From CBDFKS01 sp965248905 (GTDB lineage Bacteria; Chloroflexota; Dehalococcoidia; Lucifugimonadales; JAGWBF01): DNA of 64,000 bases. The notes below the pieces were generated by a model. The model saw only the letters and a list, made by a program, of their open reading frames with translations, did no database searches and was not told the DNA's origin. The DNA is taken from NCBI GenBank assembly GCA_965248905.1, contig CBDFKS010000007.1:806001-870000 (forward strand). The letters are read 5' to 3'. Position numbers and translations under genes: made by a program. Below, in pieces: positions 16,058 through 23,528 of the stretch. Numbering within the stretch: the first letter of the stretch is position 1; each line of letters starts with the position of its first letter.

Positions 16058-17281
16058 CTAAGTGACCAGCCGTGGGATTCCTTCTCCCAATGCGTATCCT
16101 AATCCGGCAGCAACGGCGCCTATCATCAGTATCTCAAGGCCCTGAAGGATAGGCGACTTCTTTACCATCCGGCCTTTGCCCATACCCAGAACGAACAACC
16201 CGACCAAAGTGGCCGGAACCGATGCCGCGATGGCCACGCCGCCCTCGGTGAAAAAGAATGGCAACACGGGAATCATAGCGCCAACAATAAAGGCAGCTCC
16301 CATGGTCAGGCCATCTTTGACGGGGTTAGATACGATTTCAGGGCTGATGCCAAGCTCCTTTTCCACCATGGTACGAAGCCACAGGTCCTTATCGGCTGCT
16401 ACGTGTTCAGCCACGCCCTGGGCCTCTTTGAAGCTCAAGCCCTCTCTCTGATATAGGACCACCAACTCTGCCAACTCTTCTCCGGGATGTTCGTCCAGTT
16501 CTTTGGCCTCGAAGGCGATCTCGGCCTTCTGAATGTCTTGCTCGGCCTTAGAGCCTAGATAGGCACCCGTGGTCATGGAAATCACTCCAGCCAATGCACC
16601 TGCGAGACCGCCAACCAGCACTGCGGTGTTTCCGATATCGGTTACGGCCAGGGCAGTGACCAATAGCATGGTGCTCAGGAGACCGTCCTGTGCCCCAAAA
16701 ACCACTTCGCGAATACGACCCAAGGCCGCCACTCGCCCGCGCTCTCCCTCTAACTCCCTGCGGGCGGCCACATAAGACGGTGACAACTCACGCTCTGTAG
16801 CCCGAAGCCTGGTCGGCCTGGGAGGTTCCTTTGGCTCTTCGCCGTCACCAGGTGCAGCGTACTCTTTCGGCTGAGCCAGTTTAGCCTCCAACTCCTCCAT
16901 GGCACTGGTAAACACTTCCATATGATGTTGCTCTCTGTCCATGGCCATACTGAAGGTCTCGGCTGCATCCATTCGGCTTTCGTCCAGCGCGTCTCTCACA
17001 TAGCGGGGGTACATCGTGATTATCTCTTTGGATTCACTGGCAACCACATTTCTGAGATTCTCCAGGCTAGTCTTGACCTCTCCGGACACTCGCAGGTGGT
17101 TCATCCCGTGTATGTTCTCCGCTCCGGCCACCTCCTGGAATATCTGGGCTACCTCGGGGTACCCCTCCTCGAGGGCTTTGTGAGCATATGCGTTGTACTT
17201 GAGCAATGCCATCGCCTCGCTGACGATGGCATTCCATAGGTTTCGCTCAGTTTTGGTTAGAGTACTTTCCGGTTTTGCCAT
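16058..17281 (-). CDS. mbfA: Rubrerythrin-VIT1/CCC1 fusion, MbfA-like iron exporter
   Basis: A 407-residue fusion. The first 145 residues are a ferritin-like di-iron domain (SEAMALLKYNAYAHKAL, AGAENIHGMNHLRV, FSMAMDREQHHMEVF). After an acidic linker, residues about 185-405 are the VIT1/CCC1 transporter domain (VVFGAQDGLLSTMLL, GALAGVISMTTGAYLGSKAE) with the membrane segments near the C-terminus. This is the architecture of MbfA, a membrane-bound ferritin that exports iron in alphaproteobacteria. ATG 17281 is chosen because GAAGGGAAG lies upstream; 13 extra codons would precede it otherwise. Its convergence with the iron uptake operon suggests import and export of iron are managed together. 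Manganese is an alternative substrate. Confidence 0.88.
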   Translation of the reverse strand: MAKPESTLTKTERNLWNAIVSEAMALLKYNAYAHKALEEGYPEVAQIFQEVAGAENIHGMNHLRVSGEVKTSLENLRNVVASESKEIITMYPRYVRDALDESRMDAAETFSMAMDREQHHMEVFTSAMEELEAKLAQPKEYAAPGDGEEPKEPPRPTRLRATERELSPSYVAARRELEGERGRVAALGRIREVVFGAQDGLLSTMLLVTALAVTDIGNTAVLVGGLAGALAGVISMTTGAYLGSKAEQDIQKAEIAFEAKELDEHPGEELAELVVLYQREGLSFKEAQGVAEHVAADKDLWLRTMVEKELGISPEIVSNPVKDGLTMGAAFIVGAMIPVLPFFFTEGGVAIAASVPATLVGLFVLGMGKGRMVKKSPILQGLEILMIGAVAAGLGYALGEGIPRLVT

Positions 17282-17540
17282 CGTAACTTCCCTTCTGATC
17301 GATGCGCATGAAGCAATCAACTGTCGAACGAGTTGGTCACATAGAAACTATAGCTGGAGTTTAACAAATAGGAGTGTTGCTTTGTCTATTATATGGGCGG
17401 GGCCTACCCTTTTCAAACTAGGAGTTGTCAAAGCTGCGGCTCTGATATGGCATAGTTCGGGAGGGGGGCAAAGTAGCGGATGGGGAACGACTATGTACAT
17501 CCAATTCTAGGGCAGTCATGCAATCCAATGACACCCGTGC

Positions 17541-18320
17541 CTAAACCGCCATAATGTGGTAGCCCGCATCCACAGGTATCACGGAGCCGGTGATACCGCT
17601 GGAGAGATCGCTGCACAGAAACAGGGCTGTCTTGGCAACTTCGTCGTGGGTGATATTACGCTTAAGGGGAGACTTTTCGGCGTGAACCTTCTTCATATCC
17701 AAAAAGCCATGGATACCCCTGGCCGCCAGGGTTTCCAGAGGCCCCGCCGATATAGCGTTCACTCTTATGTTCCTGGCGCCATACTCAGCCGCTAGCTGAC
17801 GAACCTCGTTCTCCAGAGCCGCCTTGGCGGTGCCCATAACGTTGTATCCGGGGAAAACTCGCTCCGATGCCTGAAAGGTCATGGTCACCACACTCCCCCC
17901 TCCCCGGCTGTGCATGAGAGGCGCGGCGTGTCGAACCAGCGGGAGCAAGGAGAAGGCGCTAACATCCAGGGCCATCCTGAAGCCTTCCCGATTGGTTTCA
18001 GAAAAATCCCCTCCCAGGTCCTCCCGGTTGGCGAATGCTATGCTGTGCACCAGGAAATCCAGGCCACCGAATCGCTCACCGATTTCAGTGAAAACAGCGG
18101 ATATCTGGTCATCATTGCTGACATCGCATTCCAGGATGATGGCGTCGTTCAGGCTTTCAGCAAGCTTTGCGACCCGCTCACGGAGCCTCTCATTCTGGTA
18201 GCTAAGGGCAAGCTGAACCCCGGCCCCATCGAGCACCTGAGCGATAGCCCAAGCGATGCTGCGGTTGTTCGCAGCTCCGAATATGAGCCCTTTCTTTCCT
18301 GAAAGGTCTATGGGATGCAC
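17541..18320 (-). CDS. fabI: Enoyl-[acyl-carrier-protein] reductase (NADH)
   Basis: A 259-residue FabI, which reduces enoyl-ACP in the last step of each fatty-acid elongation round. Evidence is the FabI-specific cofactor segment LIFGAANNRSIAWAIAQ, HSIAFANREDLGG, and the active-site Tyr-X6-Lys in YNVMGTAKAALE, with the earlier Tyr replaced by Phe in MTFQASERV, where many FabIs have Tyr. The C-terminus SSGITGSVIPVDAGYHIMAV is typical. The start is GTG 18320, preceded by an ideal GGAGGT site. It is separated from the aldolase gene upstream by a repeat-rich 95-base gap. Confidence 0.93.
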   Translation of the reverse strand: MHPIDLSGKKGLIFGAANNRSIAWAIAQVLDGAGVQLALSYQNERLRERVAKLAESLNDAIILECDVSNDDQISAVFTEIGERFGGLDFLVHSIAFANREDLGGDFSETNREGFRMALDVSAFSLLPLVRHAAPLMHSRGGGSVVTMTFQASERVFPGYNVMGTAKAALENEVRQLAAEYGARNIRVNAISAGPLETLAARGIHGFLDMKKVHAEKSPLKRNITHDEVAKTALFLCSDLSSGITGSVIPVDAGYHIMAV

Positions 18321-18343
18321 CCAAGAACCTCCATAACAAGCTA

Positions 18344-18409
18344 GCCACGGAGAAGCAGAGGCGCAGAGAATTTTCCAAATATCTCTGTGATCTCCGTGCC
18401 TCTGTGGCG
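18344..18409. repeat. Imperfect inverted repeat between fabI and the aldolase gene
   Basis: The left arm (gccacggagaag, cagaggcgcagaga) and the right arm (tctctgtgatctccgt, gcctctgtggc) are built from the same CACGGAG/CAGAGGCACAGAG words on opposite strands. Repeats of this wording are scattered in many environmental genomes. A transcript would fold into a long stem, which may end or protect the flanking messages. Confidence 0.6.
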
Positions 18410-18415
18410 AAACAT

Positions 18416-19189
18416 CTATAACCTAGGACTGGGAAGTTTCACCTGCTCAAGAGCCTCCTGGGCAGCAGCCGAGATAAATCGTGCGTCACTGGTGATGGGC
18501 ATCCAGAGGAACCCCTCCTCAATGCGCCGACTAACCTCCTCACCGCTGCCACAGTGGATACCCACAGGAATGTTGAAGCGCTTCCCGGTCTCCAGGACTT
18601 GTCTAACCGCCGCCTTATGGTCTGGGTGAGGATTATCGTATCCTGTGGGAACTCCCAAGCTGGACGCCAGATCGTTGGGGCCGATAAAAAGGGCATCTAT
18701 TCCAGGCACATTGCAGATCTCGGCGATCCTTCTGACAGCATCAGTATCTTCGATCATGAGGACGACGGCTATCTCCTCGTTGGCCTTCTCATAGTAGTCA
18801 GGCCCACCATAGAGGCGTCCTCGAACACTGCCGACGCCCCTGAACCCCTCGGGAGCGTAGCGGCATGCCTGAACAGCCATTTCCGCATCTTCGGGAGTCT
18901 TGACATTGGGCACCACTACGCCGTAGGCACCCACATCCAGCACTCGCTTCAATATCTGGGGGTCGTTCCAGGGCACGCGGACGAAGGGGACCGTGTCGGT
19001 AGTGGAGATGGCATAGAAGCAGGTGACCAGATTCTCCATATCGATGGCATTATGTTCCATATCCACGGTGAGCCAGTCGAAGCCTGCGTGGGCAAGTATC
19101 TCCGCCACCAGGGGATTGCCGGTGGAGACCCAGGTACCTATGGACGGCTCGCCCCTCCGGAGCTTCTCTTTCACCAGGTTCTTACGCAT
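18416..19189 (-). CDS. HpcH/HpaI family aldolase
   Basis: A 257-residue class II pyruvate-type aldolase, (beta/alpha)8 barrel. Visible motifs are GTWVSTGNPLVAEILAHAGFDW, VDMEHNAID (metal/catalytic region), FVRVPWND, GAYGVVVPNVKTPEDAE with the metal-binding Glu downstream in VVLMIED, and FIGPNDLASSLG with the metal-binding Asp. Such enzymes cleave 2-keto-3-deoxy or 4-hydroxy-2-oxo acids into pyruvate and an aldehyde. ATG 19189 has an AAAGGAG site and fits the family start (MRKNLVKEKLRRGE). It follows the nuclease gene by 13 bases. The exact substrate is unknown. Confidence 0.9.
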   Translation of the reverse strand: MRKNLVKEKLRRGEPSIGTWVSTGNPLVAEILAHAGFDWLTVDMEHNAIDMENLVTCFYAISTTDTVPFVRVPWNDPQILKRVLDVGAYGVVVPNVKTPEDAEMAVQACRYAPEGFRGVGSVRGRLYGGPDYYEKANEEIAVVLMIEDTDAVRRIAEICNVPGIDALFIGPNDLASSLGVPTGYDNPHPDHKAAVRQVLETGKRFNIPVGIHCGSGEEVSRRIEEGFLWMPITSDARFISAAAQEALEQVKLPSPRL

Positions 19190-19202
19190 GTTGCTCCTTT
19201 CG

Positions 19203-19826
19203 CTACCGACCCCACATCCCCCTCCGAGCTTCCATGGCCTCCTGCTGCAATGCTGCGAAACACTGGGCATGAGTGGTATCTGGTAGGTAGACCCTGGCTA
19301 TCGCATACCCCTCACGGACTAGCTCAGCGTTCACCAGTATACCATCGACGTAGACAAATCGCAGCAGCCGACCGAACCTGTCCCTATTAGAGGAATCTCT
19401 TTCTAGTACGACCCTGCGCCCTTCGACCAGCCCTTCGTTGAATTCGGTGGCCTGGGGCCCATAGAGTTCCATATTGTCGCCGATTTCCGGAGTGTCAATG
19501 CCGATGTATCTGAGCCGTTGGCCATTACGTAGGACAACGGTGTCACCATCAACAACCCTGGCCACCTCTGCGTTAGTGATCGCGGGTTCGCGGAAAGCGG
19601 TGCATCCACCACCACCAACCACCGATGCCGCTGCGCCTCCCCTGCTGGTAGCGCCGAACACACCCTCGCAGCCTTCCGGAGCAGTGCCCGGAATCTGGGC
19701 AGATCGCCACCCAACAGACAGCAGAAAGAAACATGTCAGGAGAAGGAACAGTAGCAGTCGCGAGACATGAGTCGTGTAGAGACGCTGCATCCTTGGGTCT
19801 GAGCCACGATCGCAGGTAGGATTCAT
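19203..19826 (-). CDS. Secreted thermonuclease (SNase family)
   Basis: A 207-residue protein with an N-terminal hydrophobic signal segment (LLLFLLLTCFFLLSVGW), a Gly-rich linker, and from residue about 85 a staphylococcal-nuclease domain. VARVVDGDTVVL holds the Ca-binding Asp, LRYIGIDTPE the first catalytic residues, RDRFGRLLRFVYVDG the arginine that stabilises the transition state, and AELVREGYAIARVY the end of the fold. It should cleave DNA or RNA outside the membrane. ATG 19790 (MQRLY) is a possible later start. It lies 18 bases after the LLM oxidoreductase stop on the same strand. Confidence 0.88.
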   Translation of the reverse strand: MNPTCDRGSDPRMQRLYTTHVSRLLLFLLLTCFFLLSVGWRSAQIPGTAPEGCEGVFGATSRGGAAASVVGGGGCTAFREPAITNAEVARVVDGDTVVLRNGQRLRYIGIDTPEIGDNMELYGPQATEFNEGLVEGRRVVLERDSSNRDRFGRLLRFVYVDGILVNAELVREGYAIARVYLPDTTHAQCFAALQQEAMEARRGMWGR

Positions 19827-19844
19827 GACACTTCTACGCGATGA

Positions 19845-20810
19845 TCATTGGAACGCAGGCACGACCTCTTTGAGAAAGGTATCCAGCTGGCCATCCTGGT
19901 CGAAGGATGCGAATCGCACTATGATGGTATCAGCCCCGGCCTCCGCATATTGGCGTATGCGCTTCACGGTGCTCTCCGGCGTGCCGTAGGGACCCCATCG
20001 GTCACCCCATATATTGGCGCCATAGTACATCATCAGATAGGTTTCCGCTTCCTTGGCCGCCTTCTCGGGATCCGGCCCAAGGTTCACGGTCATGTAATAG
20101 GCGGATTCCATTTTATCGTAGTCCTTGCCCTCTTCAGCGGCATACTTCCGCACCTTATTTGCCACCAGAGCGTACTCCTCAGGACTGTCGGAGACGGATA
20201 TGAAGCCGTCGCCCAGGCGAGCAGCTCGGCGGAACTGGGCCTCCTTTTCCGCCCTCCAGTGGCAGGCGATGAGCACAGGCACTCCTCCACTCTGAACAGG
20301 GCGGGGCTCCATGGTCACTGAGTCCAAATTGAAGTGGCGCCCCTGGAAGGAGACCTGCTCTCCCGCCCCTAGGCGCTTCACTATCTCCACCAGTTCTTCC
20401 ATACGTCGGGCACGCCCGGTTGGGTCCACACCCACTGTCAGCCACTCCTGATGTTGCTCCGGGTTGAATGCCCCTCCTACGCCGACGGCCAGTATGGCTC
20501 TACCTTTGGATATGAGGTCTATAGTGCCCACGATATGGGCAAGTAACACGGGGTGCCTCAGAGCGGCAAGCAGCACTGCGGTGCCCAGACGGACTCGTTT
20601 AGTGCGTCCTGCCAATGCGGCCAGGGTCGTCAGGGGCTCTAAGCGAGGCTTGGCTGTAAGGCTATCTCCTACCCAAACAGAGTCCAGACCGGCCTCCTCC
20701 ACCGCATCCGCCATCCTCAAAATGATATCCGCGTCTGCGGCGGGGCTGCCGGTCATTATCAAGCCTCTGGTTGGGAGGAGCACTCCAAGCTTCACTTTTT
20801 TTGACTGCAT
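19845..20810 (-). CDS. LLM-class (luciferase-like) oxidoreductase, probably F420-dependent
   Basis: A 321-residue bacterial luciferase-like monooxygenase/reductase: LGVLLPTRGLIM, the barrel segment VEEAGLDSVWVGDSL, TLAALAGRTKRVRLGTAVLL, and ILAVGVGGAFNPEQHQ. The C-terminal YAEAGADTIIVRFASFDQ is typical of the F420-binding subgroup. ATG 20810 with a GGAG site is chosen; the frame upstream is open but unrelated to the family. It ends a run of genes that includes cofC, cofD, cofH and cofG, so a deazaflavin (F420) rather than FMN cofactor is likely. Hydride transfer to or from an unknown organic substrate is expected. Confidence 0.88.
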   Translation of the reverse strand: MQSKKVKLGVLLPTRGLIMTGSPAADADIILRMADAVEEAGLDSVWVGDSLTAKPRLEPLTTLAALAGRTKRVRLGTAVLLAALRHPVLLAHIVGTIDLISKGRAILAVGVGGAFNPEQHQEWLTVGVDPTGRARRMEELVEIVKRLGAGEQVSFQGRHFNLDSVTMEPRPVQSGGVPVLIACHWRAEKEAQFRRAARLGDGFISVSDSPEEYALVANKVRKYAAEEGKDYDKMESAYYMTVNLGPDPEKAAKEAETYLMMYYGANIWGDRWGPYGTPESTVKRIRQYAEAGADTIIVRFASFDQDGQLDTFLKEVVPAFQ

Positions 20811-20830
20811 ATTCACTCCGCCCTTACGAC

Positions 20831-21310
20831 TTATGATAGACTCAGCACTGCGAATGCGAGAATTAGAAGAAAGTTTGCCACTCCCATCGTTACAGCGACG
20901 GCTACGTTGGCTTTCTTTCCCCGTCTTCGGCGTGCGTTTGCCAACAGACCCGCAATACAGAACGCCAACACCGCAGGGAATATCAGTAGCCCAATGGAAA
21001 AAGCCCCAAGTATCACCACTGCAAACAGGCTTCCAACGACCCCCCAAGTCAACAGTCCCCAGTTGTGTGATCGTCCTTCGATATCCATCATCGCCGCGGT
21101 AAGCCCTGCTAGCCCCAATATTCCTGTATCCAGCAGAACGAGACCGGGCAAAGGCCATAAACTTCCGCCGGACGCTGACTCACTCTGCCAGAAAGGTATG
21201 GTAATTCCGACGCTGATAACTGCTCCGATAACAGCCAGAAGTAATTCGATTGTACGTTTAGTGCCTACGGTTCTCAGGCAAGAGGGGCAGACTGCAGTCA
21301 ACGCACCCAA
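20831..21310 (-). CDS. Small integral membrane protein with four hydrophobic segments
   Basis: A 159-residue protein not assigned to a named family. A single CPSC pair lies near the N-terminus (AVCPSCLRTVG), followed by four hydrophobic stretches (LLLAVIGAVISVGITI, LVLLDTGILGLAGLTA, WGVVGSLFAVVILGAF, VTMGVANFLLILAFAVL) and a basic loop RRRRGKK. It sits between cofC and the LLM oxidoreductase on the same strand, with 20-25 base gaps, and is probably co-transcribed with them. Its role is unknown. Confidence 0.6.
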   Translation of the reverse strand: MGALTAVCPSCLRTVGTKRTIELLLAVIGAVISVGITIPFWQSESASGGSLWPLPGLVLLDTGILGLAGLTAAMMDIEGRSHNWGLLTWGVVGSLFAVVILGAFSIGLLIFPAVLAFCIAGLLANARRRRGKKANVAVAVTMGVANFLLILAFAVLSLS

Positions 21311-21333
21311 ATTTACACCTATCTGACCTGACC

Positions 21334-22002
21334 CTATTTCCTATCCTCACCATCAGTCAGCTTCTCAAGCAGCCCGGGCTCCATATACTCGTAGGCTCTA
21401 AGGTCATCCATGCTGTCCAGGTCGCAGGCGGTTCCCTGGCTGTAATAGATGGCCACGGAGACTCCCTGGGAAGCGGCTTGGGCCAGATGGCGATTAAAGC
21501 TGTCGGGCCCCAAAAGGGGACGGAAGTCAGAAGGCAGGTCAGGCACCACCAATATGCCGTTGGTGCCCCCGCCTTGTCTCGCTGGAGCCAAGGTCACGTT
21601 CTTGAGACGGCCCGAGGCGCCTAACATTCCCTGTATATCCCTGGGCTTTAGAAACGGGAGGTCGCCGGGCAGGTAGAGGGCTGCGTTCCCTGTCTCAAAG
21701 GCCCGTTGAAAAGAGAGCCACAAGGTCTCATTGATGTCTGAACCCTGCTCTTCAAACCACAATGCTCCCTCATCTTGAGCCACACGGCTCAAGTCGGGGT
21801 CCCCGCCGACTACCCATGTGGAACCCACTGCCGAGTCTCGCGACAGGCCGGGGACGGGTTCCACGAGGGCTCGCAGCACCCGTCTGAGCATGTTGCGACT
21901 GATGGCCGTGCGCTGGGCAGGAGTAAGGCCGCCTGAAAGGCGGGTCTTGGTCTCGGTCAGAGGCTTCATGGGGACTATGGCTACGGTTCCGGAGGCTTTC
22001 AA
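21334..22002 (-). CDS. cofC: 2-phospho-L-lactate (or PEP) guanylyltransferase, F420 biosynthesis
   Basis: A 222-residue nucleotidyltransferase. VAIVPMKPLTETKTRLSGGL is the family start that binds GTP, TWVVGGDPDL and LYLPGDLPFLKPRDI give the acidic metal-binding core, and PARQGGGTNGILVVP closes the pocket. It activates 2-phospholactate or phosphoenolpyruvate with GTP for F420 assembly. The start codon is TTG, seven bases after the cofD stop, so the pair is coupled. Confidence 0.9.
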   Translation of the reverse strand: MKASGTVAIVPMKPLTETKTRLSGGLTPAQRTAISRNMLRRVLRALVEPVPGLSRDSAVGSTWVVGGDPDLSRVAQDEGALWFEEQGSDINETLWLSFQRAFETGNAALYLPGDLPFLKPRDIQGMLGASGRLKNVTLAPARQGGGTNGILVVPDLPSDFRPLLGPDSFNRHLAQAASQGVSVAIYYSQGTACDLDSMDDLRAYEYMEPGLLEKLTDGEDRK

Positions 22003-22009
22003 GATAGCC

Positions 22010-22969
22010 TTAGCTCTTTCGACTTCGGTTGGCGCTGGGCTCTAGAAGGCGGCACATGTATGCCGCCATCCTCACCTGATCAGCGTACTCGGCCATCACT
22101 ATGGAGGCCGCCTGCACTCGCATGCCTAATGCCTCGATGGCCTCGGTGTAGCCGTAGTCCACACTGTCTATCATAAATATGTCGCATAAGCCCTGATACT
22201 GCTTCGCCACTCCAAGGCAGGACACCTCGTGTCCCAGCTCTCCCAGGATCTTCGCTGCCGGGCCTCTCAAAGCTTCTCCACTGATGATGGGGCTCACCGC
22301 CAATCTGGGGCCGGAGAAGGCCTCGATACGCTCCCTGACCCCTGGTATAGCCAGAATAGGAGCGACGCTGAGGAAGGGGTTAGACGGGCAGAACATGAGG
22401 GCTGCAGCCCCTTCTAAAGCAGACACAAAATCTTCAGCAGGCTTAGCCTTCTCGGCGCGATCAAAACGTATGCCCTTCACTACAGGCTGGCACTGGCGCT
22501 CGACGAAGTAGACCTGGAAAGGCAGGTCACCATCCTCGGTCTCCACTATGGTGCTGACCCTGTCGTCGCTCATTGGAACGATCTTGTGATCGATGCCCAG
22601 GCGCTGGCACAGCTCTCGCGTTACCTTCGACAGAGGCCATCCTTCTCTCAGCAGCTCGGTGCGCCGTATGTGGGTAGCCAGGTCCTTATCGCCTAAGTTG
22701 AACCAGGTGGGCCCACCGTAGCGCCCCAGCATCTCCAGAGCATTGAAGTTGTCCTCGGCCACGCCCCAGCCTGTCTCCGTATTGGTCAATCCCGCCAAGG
22801 CGTACATCATGGTGTCCAAGTCCGGCGAAACATGAAGGCCGTGGAATATCTCATCGTCGCCCGTGTTCACCACGATGGTCAGCTTATCGGGGGGCAGCAC
22901 CTTCGCCAGCCCCAGGGCCAGCCTAGCACCTCCCACTCCCCCCGCCAGCGCCACTATCGGGCCGGTCAT
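22010..22969 (-). CDS. cofD: 2-phospho-L-lactate transferase, F420 biosynthesis
   Basis: A 319-residue CofD/FbiA: VALAGGVGGARLALGLA is the phosphate-binding opening, VVNTGDDEIFHGLHVSPDLDT carries the conserved metal-binding Asp residues, WFNLGDKDLATHI the Fo-binding region, and FCPSNPFLSVAPIL the late motif. It joins the activated phospholactate/enolpyruvyl unit to Fo, giving F420-0. Its ATG overlaps the stop of the upstream DUF559 gene (ATGA-type overlap) and cofC follows within seven bases. No cofE-type glutamate ligase is present in the window. Confidence 0.93.
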   Translation of the reverse strand: MTGPIVALAGGVGGARLALGLAKVLPPDKLTIVVNTGDDEIFHGLHVSPDLDTMMYALAGLTNTETGWGVAEDNFNALEMLGRYGGPTWFNLGDKDLATHIRRTELLREGWPLSKVTRELCQRLGIDHKIVPMSDDRVSTIVETEDGDLPFQVYFVERQCQPVVKGIRFDRAEKAKPAEDFVSALEGAAALMFCPSNPFLSVAPILAIPGVRERIEAFSGPRLAVSPIISGEALRGPAAKILGELGHEVSCLGVAKQYQGLCDIFMIDSVDYGYTEAIEALGMRVQAASIVMAEYADQVRMAAYMCRLLEPSANRSRKS

Positions 22970-23397
22970 GACTGGTCCTGCCGCTGGAGGTCATTCTTCA
23001 GCTGTGAGGCAGTATATTCTGGCCCCTTCCCCCCTTGTGGGGGAAGGCTGGGATGGGGGGTATCGCCCCCAGACCCCAACGCCTCCAATATCACCGCTTT
23101 AACAACCTCAACTTCTTTGAGGACCTCGCCATTCCAGAATCTCAATACACGAAATCCTTGTGATTCCAACCACCTGGTACGCTCCAGATCATAATCCACT
23201 TGCTCTAAATGCTGGCCTCCATCCAATTCGATGATCAGTCCCTTCTCAAAGCACACAAAGTCAACAATATATGGCCCGATAGGGGCCTGTCTGCGAAACT
23301 TATGGCCATCGAGTTGTTGGTATCGAATGTGTTTCCAGAGCGTACGTTCAGCGTCCGTAAGGTTCTTGCGTAGCTCTCTGGCTTTGATCGTGGTCAT
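22966..23397 (-). CDS. DUF559 endonuclease-domain protein
   Basis: A 143-residue protein of the DUF559/Vsr-like endonuclease group. ARELRKNLTDAERTLWKHIR and FRRQAPIGPYIVDFVC start the fold, and LIIELDGGQHLEQVDYDLER supplies the Asp/Glu-x-x-Gln-His set expected of the nuclease core, ending in LESQGFRVLRFWN. The last 30 residues (GSGGDTPHPSLPPQGGKG onward) are not part of the domain; they are read from a short hairpin repeat. The stop overlaps the cofD start. Proteins like this are common in repeat-rich environmental genomes and their cellular role is not established. Confidence 0.85.
   Translation of the reverse strand: MTTIKARELRKNLTDAERTLWKHIRYQQLDGHKFRRQAPIGPYIVDFVCFEKGLIIELDGGQHLEQVDYDLERTRWLESQGFRVLRFWNGEVLKEVEVVKAVILEALGSGGDTPHPSLPPQGGKGPEYTASQLKNDLQRQDQS
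23023..23060. repeat. Short hairpin repeat inside the DUF559 gene
   Basis: The ccccttccccc / gggggaagg arms form a stem, followed by ctgggatgggggg. The same words, in the other orientation, occur at 23489-23524 and 35181-35218. Here it is translated in frame as SLPPQGGKG at the end of the DUF559 protein. Confidence 0.7.
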
Positions 23398-23488
23398 CTC
23401 AGAGATTTGTCCTCCATCCCTTCCGCAAGCTCAGGGCAGGCTCCAACCTTTCTTTACACCAGAGAAGGAACTTGAGAGGGGGCGCTTC

Positions 23489-23524
23489 ATCCCCATCCTG
23501 GCCTTCCCCCATCAATGGGGAAGG
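23489..23524. repeat. Short hairpin repeat, intergenic copy
   Basis: ccccatcctggccttccccc, then atca, then atggggaagg: a stem of CCTTCCCC with GGGGAAGG preceded by the CCCATCCTGG word. It lies between the DUF559 gene and the stop of the pentapeptide-TIR gene and belongs to the same family as the copies at 23023 and 35181. Confidence 0.7.
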
Positions 23525-23528
23525 AGAT

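Noticed and set aside
20811..21158. Long N-terminal extension of the LLM oxidoreductase frame
   Set aside because: It overlaps the small membrane-protein gene in another frame, and the family start with a ribosome site is at 20810.
22966..23397. DUF559 protein as a Vsr mismatch endonuclease or restriction partner
   Set aside because: No methyltransferase or restriction gene is adjacent, and the protein fits the common stand-alone DUF559 type.
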